From: DASRIA01 sp963768885
GTDB lineage: Bacteria > Actinomycetota > Thermoleophilia > Solirubrobacterales > JBBDJG01
Direction: 5' to 3'
Assembly (NCBI GenBank): GCA_963768885.1
Contig: CAVYJN010000006.1
Span: 310,001 to 374,000 of the forward strand
Length of the DNA stretch: 64,000 nt
Below the pieces are notes generated by a model. The model ran no database searches. It had not been told where the DNA came from and saw nothing but the letters and a program-made list of their open reading frames with translations. The position numbers and the translations under genes are program-made. The number at the start of each line of letters is the position of its first letter. Position 1 is the first letter of the stretch. Positions 8,715 through 17,175 of the stretch are shown one piece after another.

Positions 8715-8975
8715 ATGGAGACGCTGCTTGTGTTTCACGAGGTAGACGACGTCGACCACTGGCTCGCTTCTCCGAAGCGAGAGGAATTCTTCGGGCCACT
8801 GGGAATGACGGCGCGCACCTTCCGGGACCCGGCGGGCTCGAATCGGGTCGGGCTGATCGTGGAGGTCCCCGACATCGCTGCCTGGGAGGAGGCCCTGCAG
8901 ACCGAGGCCGCGGCGGAGGCAATGAAGTTCGATGGCGTTCGTCCCGAGACGATTCTGGGCCTCGTGGAGGCGTAG
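8715..8975 (+). CDS. Small conserved hypothetical protein (ferredoxin-like fold likely)
   Basis: 86 aa from ATG 8715, with an A/G-rich ribosome-binding region (AGGGACAAGGA) just upstream. Sequence features are a beta-strand start METLLVFHEVDD, the motif SPKREEFFGPLGM and a conserved-looking end MKFDGVRPETILGLVEA. No signal peptide, membrane segment or cysteine. Length and alternating strand/helix pattern suggest a dimeric alpha-beta barrel (antibiotic monooxygenase/stress-response fold), but I recognise no catalytic residues and assign no function. It is the only gene between ssrA and the possible copy of the ssrA 3' end near 9081. Confidence 0.72.
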   Translation: METLLVFHEVDDVDHWLASPKREEFFGPLGMTARTFRDPAGSNRVGLIVEVPDIAAWEEALQTEAAAEAMKFDGVRPETILGLVEA

Positions 8976-9297
8976 CGCAACGATCCGGCGGCCCAGGCGG
9001 CCGAGGGTCTTTGCCTCAGGACCGCCGACGCCGCGCGAGCAGGATGCCGAGGGCGGCAGGAGGGTTCAAGTAGCGTCCCACCGTCTCCACTGACGCAAAG
9101 GTCTCGAACCAACATCCGACTCACCTTTCTCGGACGGCGCGTCGATGGCGCCCGTGTAGCACGTTGACGGCTTATCCCCGCGATCGTAATTGCTCGCGGT
9201 CCTGCCGAATCAGACCTACAGTCGGTACTACCCCCAGGGCTCGCGTGATAGGGAGTCCGACGCGGAGATTCAGCATTTGATCGCCGAAAGCAGACAC
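8976..9297. other. Intergenic stretch with an ssrA-end-like sequence
   Basis: About 320 bp without a convincing gene. At 9062-9089 it holds GGGTTC, TCCCA and CCGTCTCCA in the same order as the T-arm and acceptor end of ssrA (8543-8566). The exact shared block is CCGTCTCCA, 9 bases. The rest of the stretch is the probable promoter region of the secreted-protein gene at 9298. Confidence 0.4.
9164..9192 (+). promoter_or_regulatory. Possible sigma-70 promoter for the gene at 9298
   Basis: TTGACG (9164-9169) matches the -35 consensus in five of six bases and is followed after 17 bp by TAATTG (9187-9192), a weak -10 box. It lies about 105 bp before the start codon in a locally AT-richer stretch. 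Pattern match only. Confidence 0.3.
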
Positions 9298-9837
9298 ATG
9301 GGCCGGCTCGCCAAGTCCTATTTCTTGGCAGTTGGCGCTGCGCTTTGCGCAGCGCTCGCACTCGCTTCCACGTCCACAGCGGCGACCTTGCCGCCCGCAT
9401 CCGCGCCCGTTGTCGCCAGCCAAGGGGCACCCGTAGCCGGCAATGGCTGTGCGTCACTCAAGAAGAAGGCGCAGCGCTCCAAACGGGGCTCGGCGAAGAG
9501 GCGGCGCTACATCCGGCGCTACCGCAGGTGCCTCGCGCGTACGCGGGTCCAGAACCCGCCGTCGCTGCAGGCCCCGTCGACTCCAGCTCCGCCCGCGGTG
9601 ACGCAACCCGCCGGGCCGATCTACTTGCCCTCGATCTTCCCCAACCCCAACGGCTACCGCTTGGGCGCCGGCTGCCAGCCTGGCTACGAGCAGAGCTACC
9701 GCGCGGCGGGCTTTTCATGCCAGTACGCTGGCTACAACCATTACCTGTTCTCCCCGACCGGCCCGATCTGGACGCCGGTCTACCTGCTCTTCGGCATCTG
9801 GTACTGCGCCGACGGCCAGTTCCGCTTCCGCTGCTGA
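9298..9837 (+). CDS. Secreted small cysteine-containing hypothetical protein
   Basis: 179 aa from ATG 9298, with GAAAG upstream; a GTG-type extension to 9190 lacks coding character. An N-terminal Sec signal (hydrophobic residues about 8-25, ending near STSTAA) is followed by a very basic patch (KKKAQRSKRGSAKRRRYIRR), a Pro/Ala/Thr linker, and a C-terminal domain rich in Tyr/Gly/Cys (GYRLGAGCQPGYEQSYR, ending CADGQFRFRC). The four C-terminal cysteines could form disulfides outside the cell. The basic patch may contact the envelope or nucleic acid. I do not recognise the family. Confidence 0.65.
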   Translation: MGRLAKSYFLAVGAALCAALALASTSTAATLPPASAPVVASQGAPVAGNGCASLKKKAQRSKRGSAKRRRYIRRYRRCLARTRVQNPPSLQAPSTPAPPAVTQPAGPIYLPSIFPNPNGYRLGAGCQPGYEQSYRAAGFSCQYAGYNHYLFSPTGPIWTPVYLLFGIWYCADGQFRFRC

Positions 9838-9840
9838 ACC

Positions 9841-9957
9841 GCTAGTCCGGCGCACTCGCTGCCCCCGCGCTCGGAGCGGACCCTGTGACCACTCGAGCCG
9901 CCGTGCGGGGAGATGGTCCTGCAGCGATCGCTGCGCGCGCTGAAGTGCGCTGTTCAC
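9841..9957 (-). pseudogene. ECF sigma factor fragment (end of region 4), inverted piece
   Basis: On the minus strand this reads SVNSALQRAQRSL, then QDHLPARRLEWS. That is the well-conserved end of sigma region 4 in SigJ/SigG-type ECF sigma factors, where SVNSALQRARA follows the recognition helix. There is no start, no region 2 and no continuation. The preceding part of the same domain lies immediately to the right on the opposite strand (9961-10110), so a single gene has been split and this part inverted. Confidence 0.6.
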
Positions 9958-9960
9958 GGA

Positions 9961-10110
9961 GGCAACGATGGAACTCGCGTTCCTCGTCGCGATCCGGCAT
10001 CTGCCGCAGCGGCAGCGGCAGCGGCCGGTACTGGTCCTGCGAAACGTGCTCGGCTGGCCGCGCGCGACGCCGCCTCGCTGCTCGAGACGAGCGGAACGCC
10101 GAGCGCAGCT
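9961..10110 (+). pseudogene. ECF sigma factor fragment (start of region 4)
   Basis: On the plus strand this reads ELAFLVAIRHLPQRQRQR, then PVLVLRNVLGW. After a one-base frame change it continues ARDAASLLETS. In ECF sigma factors this segment directly precedes SVNSALQRA, which here lies 10-100 bp to the left on the other strand. Both pieces together form one sigma-4 domain; the promoter-binding region 2 is absent. Non-functional remnant. The 300 bp between 9838 and 10145 hold nothing else I can support. Confidence 0.6.
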
Positions 10111-10145
10111 CGCTCGTCACCGGTCGTCGCGACGCCGCTTGAGGT

Positions 10146-10706
10146 CTACTCCGCCGTGAAGGCGGTGTACTGCTTGAACTTCGAGTAGTGGCCCGACAGG
10201 TTGCAGAGCAGGATGTACTTCCCGGCCTTGAGGTCCACGGTCAGCTCCGCGCCCCAGCCCTCGCTGCGGATGCGGTGATCCGCGTCGCCGGGCTTCTTGT
10301 CCGAGGGAACGATCGGCGGCGTCGCGTAGGGCGCCTCCCCGACGATGTCCTCTTCCACGAGGGTCGCTTCGTCCTCTTCCTTGTTGACCGGCAGGTCGCC
10401 GGGCGCGACGTCGTCGACATTGGAATAGACGATGAACTCGTGGTAGAGCTTGCCGATGTTGGTGACGGCGAACGTGACCTTGCCGGCGTCGACCGTCGCT
10501 CGCTCGGGCTTGATGAAATAGGTCGAACCCGACTCGCCCAGCTCCACCTTCACTTCCGTGCCCTTGTCTGCGGCGGTCGTCGACGTCTCACCGCCGGCCG
10601 GGGTGGTCACCGTGACGGTTTTCGTGTCGTCACCCCCGCACGCCACCACGCCGAACGCCAGCATGGTGACGCCCAAAAGCATCAAGAACGCGCGAACTGG
10701 TCTCAA
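10146..10706 (-). CDS. Lipoprotein with a cupredoxin-like domain
   Basis: 186 aa from TTG 10706, chosen because AAGGAGG lies 6 nt upstream; the open frame to 10754 has no ribosome-binding site. The N-terminus is a lipoprotein signal with lipobox VVAC. A Thr/Glu-rich linker follows, then a cupredoxin-like fold with His in KLYHEFIVY and a C-terminal Cys-His pair in ILLCNLSGHYSKFKQY. In type-1 copper proteins this loop is C-x4-H-x4-M. Here the Met position is Lys/Phe, so copper binding may be altered or lost. Cell-surface anchored; partner unknown. Confidence 0.75.
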   Translation of the reverse strand: MRPVRAFLMLLGVTMLAFGVVACGGDDTKTVTVTTPAGGETSTTAADKGTEVKVELGESGSTYFIKPERATVDAGKVTFAVTNIGKLYHEFIVYSNVDDVAPGDLPVNKEEDEATLVEEDIVGEAPYATPPIVPSDKKPGDADHRIRSEGWGAELTVDLKAGKYILLCNLSGHYSKFKQYTAFTAE

Positions 10707-10883
10707 GACAAGCCTCCTTGACTGATCGACACCCGTTCGAGGTCCGACGCTCAATGGGGTGACGGAAGAACTTCGCCACGCGCGAGGCTATCCACGCGGC
10801 GCAGCGCCGGGAATCGGTAGAAACCCGACCCTCCCTGCGGCAAACTGCGGATCTCCCGCTCGGGGATCGGGATGCGGCGTCGC

Positions 10884-12506
10884 TCAGACCACGGAGAGCG
10901 TCACCGACGAGGGCCGCGCCGGGTCGTGGAAGATCTCCTGGTCGGCGGCAACCAGGCGGGTCGCCCGCACCGGGTCCTCGCCGGTGCCCGGGTTGCGCGC
11001 GTAGCGTGGGTGCGCGCCGCTCGAGACCTGCACTCGGATGCGGTGGCCGGCGGCGAAGCGGTGGGCAGTGGGCCACAGCTCGAACTGCACCGCCGCGACG
11101 CCGTCGCCGTCGCGCGAGGGCTGGCCGGCGGTCAGCCGGATCAGCCCGTCGCAGACGTTCAGCGACGGTCCGCCGGGCTCGACGTCGCAGACGCGCACGA
11201 ACACGTCGGTGTCGTCGCGGCTCGAGCGCAGGCGGATGTCGGCGTGGACGGGCCCGAGCGCGTCGAGGTCGCCGTCGAGCGGCGCGGTCGTGAAGGTGAG
11301 CACGTCCGCGCGTGCCTCGAGCGCGCGATTGTCGCGGACGGGCCGCCGCTCGAGCAGCATCGCGCCGCCGAGCGCCGGCGTCGGGTCGGCCGGGTCGTAG
11401 CGGTAGCGGCTCGGCGCGGCCGGGTCCGTCGGCGGCGACACCGAAAGCGCACCGCCGGGGTGCAGGTGGAATGTGCGCTCGCGCGCACCCGGCGGCGGCC
11501 ATTCGGGAAGCTCGCGCCAGCGCCGCTCGCCGGTCACGTAGACGCGCACCGGCGCGTCGCGCAGCATCCGCGGGTCGCCGAGCAGGTGGGCACGCATCCA
11601 GGCGATGCCCTCGCGCAGGCTGACGCCGGTCATGGCCGGCGACGCGTGCGTCCAGGGCCCGATGATCAGCTGCGGCCGGCGGCCGGCCGCGCGCAGGGCG
11701 CGGTAGTCCTCGACCATCCACGGCAGGAAGATGTCGTACCAGCCGCCGGTGAGCTGCACCGGCGCCGTGACGTCGCCGACCGACGACGAGAAGTCGCGCG
11801 CCGCCCAGTACGGGCTGTCGGGCGACATCTCCTCCATCCACTCGCGGAAGTAGGGGATCCGCGCGCCGAACGCGCGCTCGTCGAGGTCCGAGATCGGTAC
11901 TTGCGCCGCGTACAGGCCCGGCAGCGTGCGGCGCAGGCCGTGCGCCAGCAGCAGGGGCGCGAGGCGCCGCTCCTGCACCTCGAGGAAGAGCATCCACGAC
12001 AGCGCCGCCTCGAGCGAGATGCTGCCGCCGCCGAGCGCCATGCTGCGGACCTGCGAGGCGGTGACAGACGGTGCCAGCGCGTCCAGCTCGTCGGCGATCG
12101 CCCACTGGACGATCCCCATGTAGCTCGGTCCGATCGCCCCGACGGGGCCCGCGTGCCACGGCTGCGCGCGCAGCCAGCGCAGCGTCGCAAGCCCGTCGGC
12201 GCGCTCGTCGAACGGGTCGAAGCGCCCGCCGGAGCCGAAAGTCCCGCGGACGCTCTGCACGACGACCTGCAGCCCGCGCTCGGCGATCAAGCGCCCGAAC
12301 AGGAAGCCGAACGCGCCGCTGCGGCCGTACGGCGAGCGCACGAGGACGGTCGGGGTGGGGCCCGCGTGGGGCGGTGCGTAGCGGTCAGCCAGCAGGACGA
12401 CGCCGTCGTCCATCGGCACGGGAACGTCGCGCTCCACCATCGGCTCGCGCGTGGCCGGCACGGGCAGGCGCAGCAGGCGGCCGGCGATCTCGCTGAGCAG
12501 AGCCAC
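10884..12506 (-). CDS. CocE/NonD family alpha/beta hydrolase (peptidase S15 type)
   Basis: 540 aa. N-terminal alpha/beta-hydrolase with the nucleophile elbow GPSYMG (Ser near residue 120) and oxyanion region VRSPYGRSG. The acid/base part includes GPWTHAS, carrying the catalytic His (about residue 290). The C-terminal jelly-roll PepX_C domain includes RLRSSRDDTDVFVRV. Family members cleave esters or amides (cocaine esterase, X-Pro dipeptidyl peptidase); the substrate cannot be told. No signal peptide. It lies 6 bp after the acyl-CoA synthetase on the same strand, so it is probably co-transcribed with it and the P-ATPase. Confidence 0.88.
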   Translation of the reverse strand: MALLSEIAGRLLRLPVPATREPMVERDVPVPMDDGVVLLADRYAPPHAGPTPTVLVRSPYGRSGAFGFLFGRLIAERGLQVVVQSVRGTFGSGGRFDPFDERADGLATLRWLRAQPWHAGPVGAIGPSYMGIVQWAIADELDALAPSVTASQVRSMALGGGSISLEAALSWMLFLEVQERRLAPLLLAHGLRRTLPGLYAAQVPISDLDERAFGARIPYFREWMEEMSPDSPYWAARDFSSSVGDVTAPVQLTGGWYDIFLPWMVEDYRALRAAGRRPQLIIGPWTHASPAMTGVSLREGIAWMRAHLLGDPRMLRDAPVRVYVTGERRWRELPEWPPPGARERTFHLHPGGALSVSPPTDPAAPSRYRYDPADPTPALGGAMLLERRPVRDNRALEARADVLTFTTAPLDGDLDALGPVHADIRLRSSRDDTDVFVRVCDVEPGGPSLNVCDGLIRLTAGQPSRDGDGVAAVQFELWPTAHRFAAGHRIRVQVSSGAHPRYARNPGTGEDPVRATRLVAADQEIFHDPARPSSVTLSVV

Positions 12507-12512
12507 TCGCCC

Positions 12513-14321
12513 TCATTCATACAGCCCGTCGAAGAGCGCGCGATAGCGCTCGTACACGACCGGGCGCTTGACCTTCATCGTCGGCGTGAGCTCGCCCGCG
12601 GCCAGCGTCAGGTCGCGGTCGAGCACGTCGAAGCGCTTGATCTGCTCGATCCGCGCGAAGCGCCGGTTGACCTCGTCGACCTCGGCCTGGAGCAGTTCGC
12701 GCACGCCGGCATCGCGCGCCAGGGCGGCGGAGTCGCCGGAGACGCCGAGGCGCTCGGCGAGCGCGGGCGCCTCCTCCGGGTCGAGCGTGAGCAGCGCGAC
12801 GAGGTAGGGCCGGTTGTCGCCGTAGACCACGGCCTGCGAGATCCAGGGGCGCTCACGCAGCGCGGTCTCGATGTTCGTCGGGCCGATGTTCTTGCCGCTG
12901 GAGGTGATGATCAGGTCCTTCTTGCGACCGGTGATCGCGAGGTAGCCGTCGTCGTCGACCGCGCCGAGGTCCCCCGAGCGCAGCCAGCCGTCCGCGAGCG
13001 CGTCGCTGGTCGCCTGCTCGTCGCGGTGGTACCCGCGGAAGACGTTCTCGCCGCGGATCAGCACCTCGCCGTCTTCCGCGATCGTGACGTCCACTCCCGA
13101 GAGCGGGCGGCCGACCGTCCCCAGGCGAGTGGCGGAGGGCGTGTTGAGGGTCGCTGCCGCGCAGGTCTCGGTCAACCCGTAACCCTCGAGCACCGGCACG
13201 CCACAGGCGTCGAAGAACTCGAGCACGTTACGCGCGACCGGCGCCGCCCCCGTCAGCGCGAGACGCAGCCGGCCGCCGAACAGCCCACGCACGTTTGACA
13301 GGACGAGCCTGTCCGCGAGCGCATGGCGCGCCCGCAGGAGGGGGCCTGGGCGCCCTGTGCCTCGCTCGGCAGCGCGCATCTGCGCTCCGGCACGCAGCGC
13401 CCAGCGGAACAGGGCGCCCCGCAGCGCGCTCGCCTCGGCCGCGCCCGCGGCCTGGGCGTGGATCTTCTCGAACATGCGCGGCACGGACGGGAAGTGCGTC
13501 GGGCGCGCCTGCGCGAGGTCGGCGATGATCTTCCGCGAGTCCCGCCGCCAGTAGGCGAGCGTGCCGCCCCGGTCGAGCGCCACGAACTGGGCGACACGCG
13601 CGAGGGCGTGCGCCAGCGGCAGGAAGAGGAAGAGCGAAAAGGGCTCGCGCCCGAGATCGACCGCGTCGCCGTACATGCGCACGGTCGCGAGCACGTTCGC
13701 GTGCGTGAGGACGCAGCCCTTCGGCGGCCCGGTCGTGCCGGACGTGTAGATGATGGTCGCGACGTCGTCGGGCTTCACCGTGGCGGCGATCCGGTCGAGC
13801 GTCGTGGGATCGAGCGACGAAGCGCGCTCGCGAAGCTGCGCGAGCGACTCGGCGCGGGCGTGCGATCCCGTGAAAGCCACGACGTGGGCGAGATCGGGGC
13901 AGGCGCTTCGCACCTCCTCCACCTTCGCGAGCTGCTCCTCGTTCTCGCAGAAGACCAGCCGCGCCCCCGAGTGCTCCAGCACGTAGCGGCACTCCTCGGG
14001 CGAGTTCGTCTGATAGATCGGGACGACCACTGCGCCGGCGCAGAGCGCGCCACAGTCGGCGATCGTCCACTCGGCACGTGTTTCGGAGAGCACCGCGACC
14101 CGATCACCGGGCTCGATGCCGAGCGCGATCAGCCCGCCGGCGACCTCACGGACGGCCCTGCCGAGCTCCGCGTAGCTCGTCTCGCGCCAGGCCCCGTCCT
14201 GTTCGAAGCGCAGCGCCGCGCCGGATCGCGTCGCCGCCGCGCGCAGGACCATCCCGCCGAGCCCGGCCGACTCTGTCGGCGCGGGTGCGGTGCGGGTGTC
14301 GGGGTTCGTCGCTTCGCTCAC
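12513..14321 (-). CDS. Long-chain fatty-acid--CoA ligase (AMP-forming)
   Basis: 602 aa from GTG 14321, which overlaps the stop of the upstream P-ATPase (GTGA). The longer open frame to 14627 is the ATPase C-terminus in a shifted frame. AMP-binding motif YTSGTTGPPKGCVLTH, acyl-adenylate motif GYGLTET and C-terminal GDLGAVDDDGYLAITGRKKD, all typical of the FAA1-like long-chain acyl-CoA synthetases. It activates fatty acids with ATP and CoA in the cytoplasm. Two wax-ester/triacylglycerol synthases in this window would use such acyl-CoAs. N-terminal 20 residues are disordered. Confidence 0.92.
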   Translation of the reverse strand: MSEATNPDTRTAPAPTESAGLGGMVLRAAATRSGAALRFEQDGAWRETSYAELGRAVREVAGGLIALGIEPGDRVAVLSETRAEWTIADCGALCAGAVVVPIYQTNSPEECRYVLEHSGARLVFCENEEQLAKVEEVRSACPDLAHVVAFTGSHARAESLAQLRERASSLDPTTLDRIAATVKPDDVATIIYTSGTTGPPKGCVLTHANVLATVRMYGDAVDLGREPFSLFLFLPLAHALARVAQFVALDRGGTLAYWRRDSRKIIADLAQARPTHFPSVPRMFEKIHAQAAGAAEASALRGALFRWALRAGAQMRAAERGTGRPGPLLRARHALADRLVLSNVRGLFGGRLRLALTGAAPVARNVLEFFDACGVPVLEGYGLTETCAAATLNTPSATRLGTVGRPLSGVDVTIAEDGEVLIRGENVFRGYHRDEQATSDALADGWLRSGDLGAVDDDGYLAITGRKKDLIITSSGKNIGPTNIETALRERPWISQAVVYGDNRPYLVALLTLDPEEAPALAERLGVSGDSAALARDAGVRELLQAEVDEVNRRFARIEQIKRFDVLDRDLTLAAGELTPTMKVKRPVVYERYRALFDGLYE

Positions 14322-17132
14322 GCTGCGGCCTGGGTTCGGCGCAACCGTAACACTCGCCGCTGCGCGAGCTTCTTGGCCTCGTCGGCCCACAGCACGACGC
14401 TTGCCAGGCCGACGCAGATCAGCCAGTCGTCGAGCGCCAGCGGGGTCGTGTCGAAGGCGTCGTTGAGGAACGGCAGCTGCACGACGGCGACCTGCAGCAG
14501 CCAGCGACAGCGCGATCGCGCCCCACAGCCAGCGGTTGGTGAAGAGGTGGTGGAAGGCGCTGGTGCGGTCCGAGCGGGCGTTGAAGCAGTTGAACAGCTG
14601 GGCGAGCACGAGCGTGGTGAAGGCCATCGTGCGCGCCTCGTCGATGTCGCCCGAGCCGCCGAGGAACCCGCCGTCGAGGCCGCAGGTCGAGCGCGACGAG
14701 CGTGACGAGCGCCATCACGAGGCCGACCCAGAGGATGCCGATCCACATCTCGCGGTCGATCACGCGGTCGGTGGGCCGCCGCGGCGCGTGGCGCATGACG
14801 TCGTCCGGGCGGCGGGTCGACGCCCATCGCCAGCGCGGGCGCGGTGTCGGTGAGCAGGTTGATCCACAGGATCTGCGTGGCGAGCAGCGGCACGGCGATC
14901 GCCTCGCCGGTGTCCTCGAGGCCGAGCCCGCCGGCCAGCATCACGCCGAGGAACATCGTGAGGACCTCGCCGATGTTCGACGACAGCAGGAAGCGCAGGA
15001 ACTTGCGGATGTTGGCGAAGATCCCGCGGCCCTCGCGGATCGCCGCGATGATCGTGGCGAAGTTGTCGTCGGCGAGGATCATGTCCGCCGCCTCCTTCGT
15101 CACGTCGGTGCCGGCCATGCCCATCGCGACGCCGATGTCGGCCGACTTGAGCGCGGGCGCGTCGTTGACCCCGTCGCCGGTCATCGCGACGATCGCGCCG
15201 TCGGCCTGCAGCGCGTCGACGATGCGCAGCTTGTGCTCGGGCGCGACGCGTGCGTAGACGGACACCTCGCGGACCGCCGCCCTCAGCTGCTCGTCGTCCA
15301 GCGCGCTCGATCTCGCCGCCCGTCAGGACGCGCGCGCCGGGCTCGACGATGCCCAGGTCGCCGGCGATCCGCGCAGCGGTGTGAGGATGGTCGCCGGTGA
15401 TCATCATCACCCGCACCCCCGCTGCGGCCGCCTCCGCGATCGCCGCCCTCGCCTCGGCGCGCGGCGGGTCGATGATGCCGACCAGCCCGAGGTACACGAG
15501 CTCGCGCTCGACCGACTCGTCCTGCGTCGGCCTGGCCCCGTCCGGCAGCGGCCGGTAGGCCACGGCCAGCGTGCGCAGCGCGAGATCGGCGAGCCGGTCC
15601 ACCGTGCCGAGCACCTCGGCGCGGCGGTCGCCCGTGAGCGGGCGCACCGCCCCGGCGACCCGCTCGGCGGTGCAGCGCGCGAGCAGCACGTCGGGCGCTC
15701 CCTTGGTCACGACGGCGATGTCGCCCTCCCGGGCGATGTCCGCTGTGAGCGTGCTCATGAGCTTGCGCTCGGAGGTGAACGGGATCTCGCCCACGCGCTC
15801 GAACCGCGCCTCGCGAAGCTCGGAGAGGCCCGCCACCTTCGCCTCGGCGACCAGGAACGCCGCCTCGGTGGGATCGCCCTGGATCGTCCACTCGTCGTCC
15901 TCCTGCCGCAGCACCGCGTCGTTGGCGAGGCAGCCCGCCGCAAGCACGTTGCGCACCTCGGCCCGCAGCGGCCCGTCGGCGAGCGGGCCGCCGTCGACGC
16001 GCAGTTCGCCCTCCGGCCGGTAGCCGCTGCCGGTGACGTCCACCTCGCCGGAGGGCGTGACGACCGTCTGGATGGTCATCTCGTTCCGGGTCAGCGTGCC
16101 CGTCTTGTCCGAGCACACGACGGACGCCGAGCCCAGGGTCTCCACCGACGACAGCTTCTTCACGATCGCCCGCCGGCGCGCCATGCGCTGCACGCCGAGC
16201 GCCAGCACCACCGACAGCACCGCCGGCAGGCCCTCGGGCACCGCCGCGACGGCCAGCGAGACGCCGACCAGCAGCACGTCGACGAAGTCGGAGGCCGCGT
16301 CGATGTCGGCGGTCAGCAGGATCGCGCCCACCACGACGATCGCGATCGCGACCACGGCCAGCCCGAGCGTGCGCCCGATGCGGGCGACCTCGCGCTGCAG
16401 CGGGGTCTGCTCTTCCTGCGTGCGGCCGAGCAATCGCGCGACGTTGCCCATCTCGGTCGCCATGCCCGTGCCGGTCACCACCGCCGTCCCGCGTCCGCGG
16501 GTCACGGCCGTGCCGTTGAAGACCATGTTGATGCGATCGCCCAGCACCGCGGGCTCGGTCAGCGTCGCGACGTCCTTGAGCTCCGCCTCGCTCTCGCCCG
16601 TGAGCGACGCCTCGGCCACCATCAGCGAGGCCGCCTCGACGAGCCGCGCGTCGGCGCTCACCGCGTCGCCCTCGGCCAGCAGCAGGACGTCTCCCGGCAC
16701 GACCTCGGTCGTCGGGATGCGCTCCTCGCGCCCGTCGCGCCGGACGCCCGCGGTGGCGGCCGCCATCCGCTGCAGCGCGGCGACCGCCTGCTCCGCGCGC
16801 GCCTCCTGCACGAAGCCGAGCACGCCGTTGAGGACGACGATCGCCGTGATCACGATCGCGTCGAACGGCAACCCGTCGGCTCCCTCGACGATCCACGCGA
16901 CAAGCGACACGACGACCGCGGCCATCAGCAGGTAGATCAGCGGGTCCGCGAACTGCGCCAGCAGCCGGCGCCACGGGGGCGTCACCTCGGCGCTCTCGAG
17001 CTCGTTCGGCCCGAGGCGTGCCAGCCGGTCGGCCGCCTCGGCCGCGGTCAGCCCGCGACGAACGTCGGTCCCGAGCGCGGCGGCGACGTCGAGGGCGTCA
17101 CGGCGCCATGGTTCCTGCCCCGCCGCCGTCAT
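14318..17132 (-). pseudogene. Cation-transporting P-type ATPase (P2A, Ca2+-type) with four frame breaks
   Basis: Reads as a complete P2-type ATPase only across frame changes near 15300, 14815, 14690 and 14503. N-terminal part (17132 to about 15300): cation ATPase N domain, PEGLP in M4, phosphorylation motif SDKTGTLTRNEMT, nucleotide domain with KGAPDVLLARC. Middle part: GDGVNDAPALK hinge and M5/M6 LWINLLTDTAPALAMG. The C-terminal helices run into QLPFLNDAFDTTPLALDDW and end at 14318. The M4/M6 motifs resemble SERCA/PMR1-type Ca2+ or Mn2+ pumps. All parts are preserved in order, so sequencing error is as likely as gene death. The acyl-CoA ligase overlaps its stop. Confidence 0.82.
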
Positions 17133-17175
17133 GCGTCAATGCTCTCACGCCCGCGCGAGCGGTAGCGTCCGTGCC

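Noticed and set aside
8969..8985. CGTAGCGCAACG at the stop of the 86-aa gene, resembling the core of the 47-bp element
   Set aside because: Outer GGGTGGG/CCCACCC arms are absent and the spacing is collapsed, so it is treated as chance.
10988..11015. GTTGCGCGCGTAGCGTGGG inside the CocE gene, similar to the element core
   Set aside because: Lies in coding sequence and lacks the arms and length of the element.
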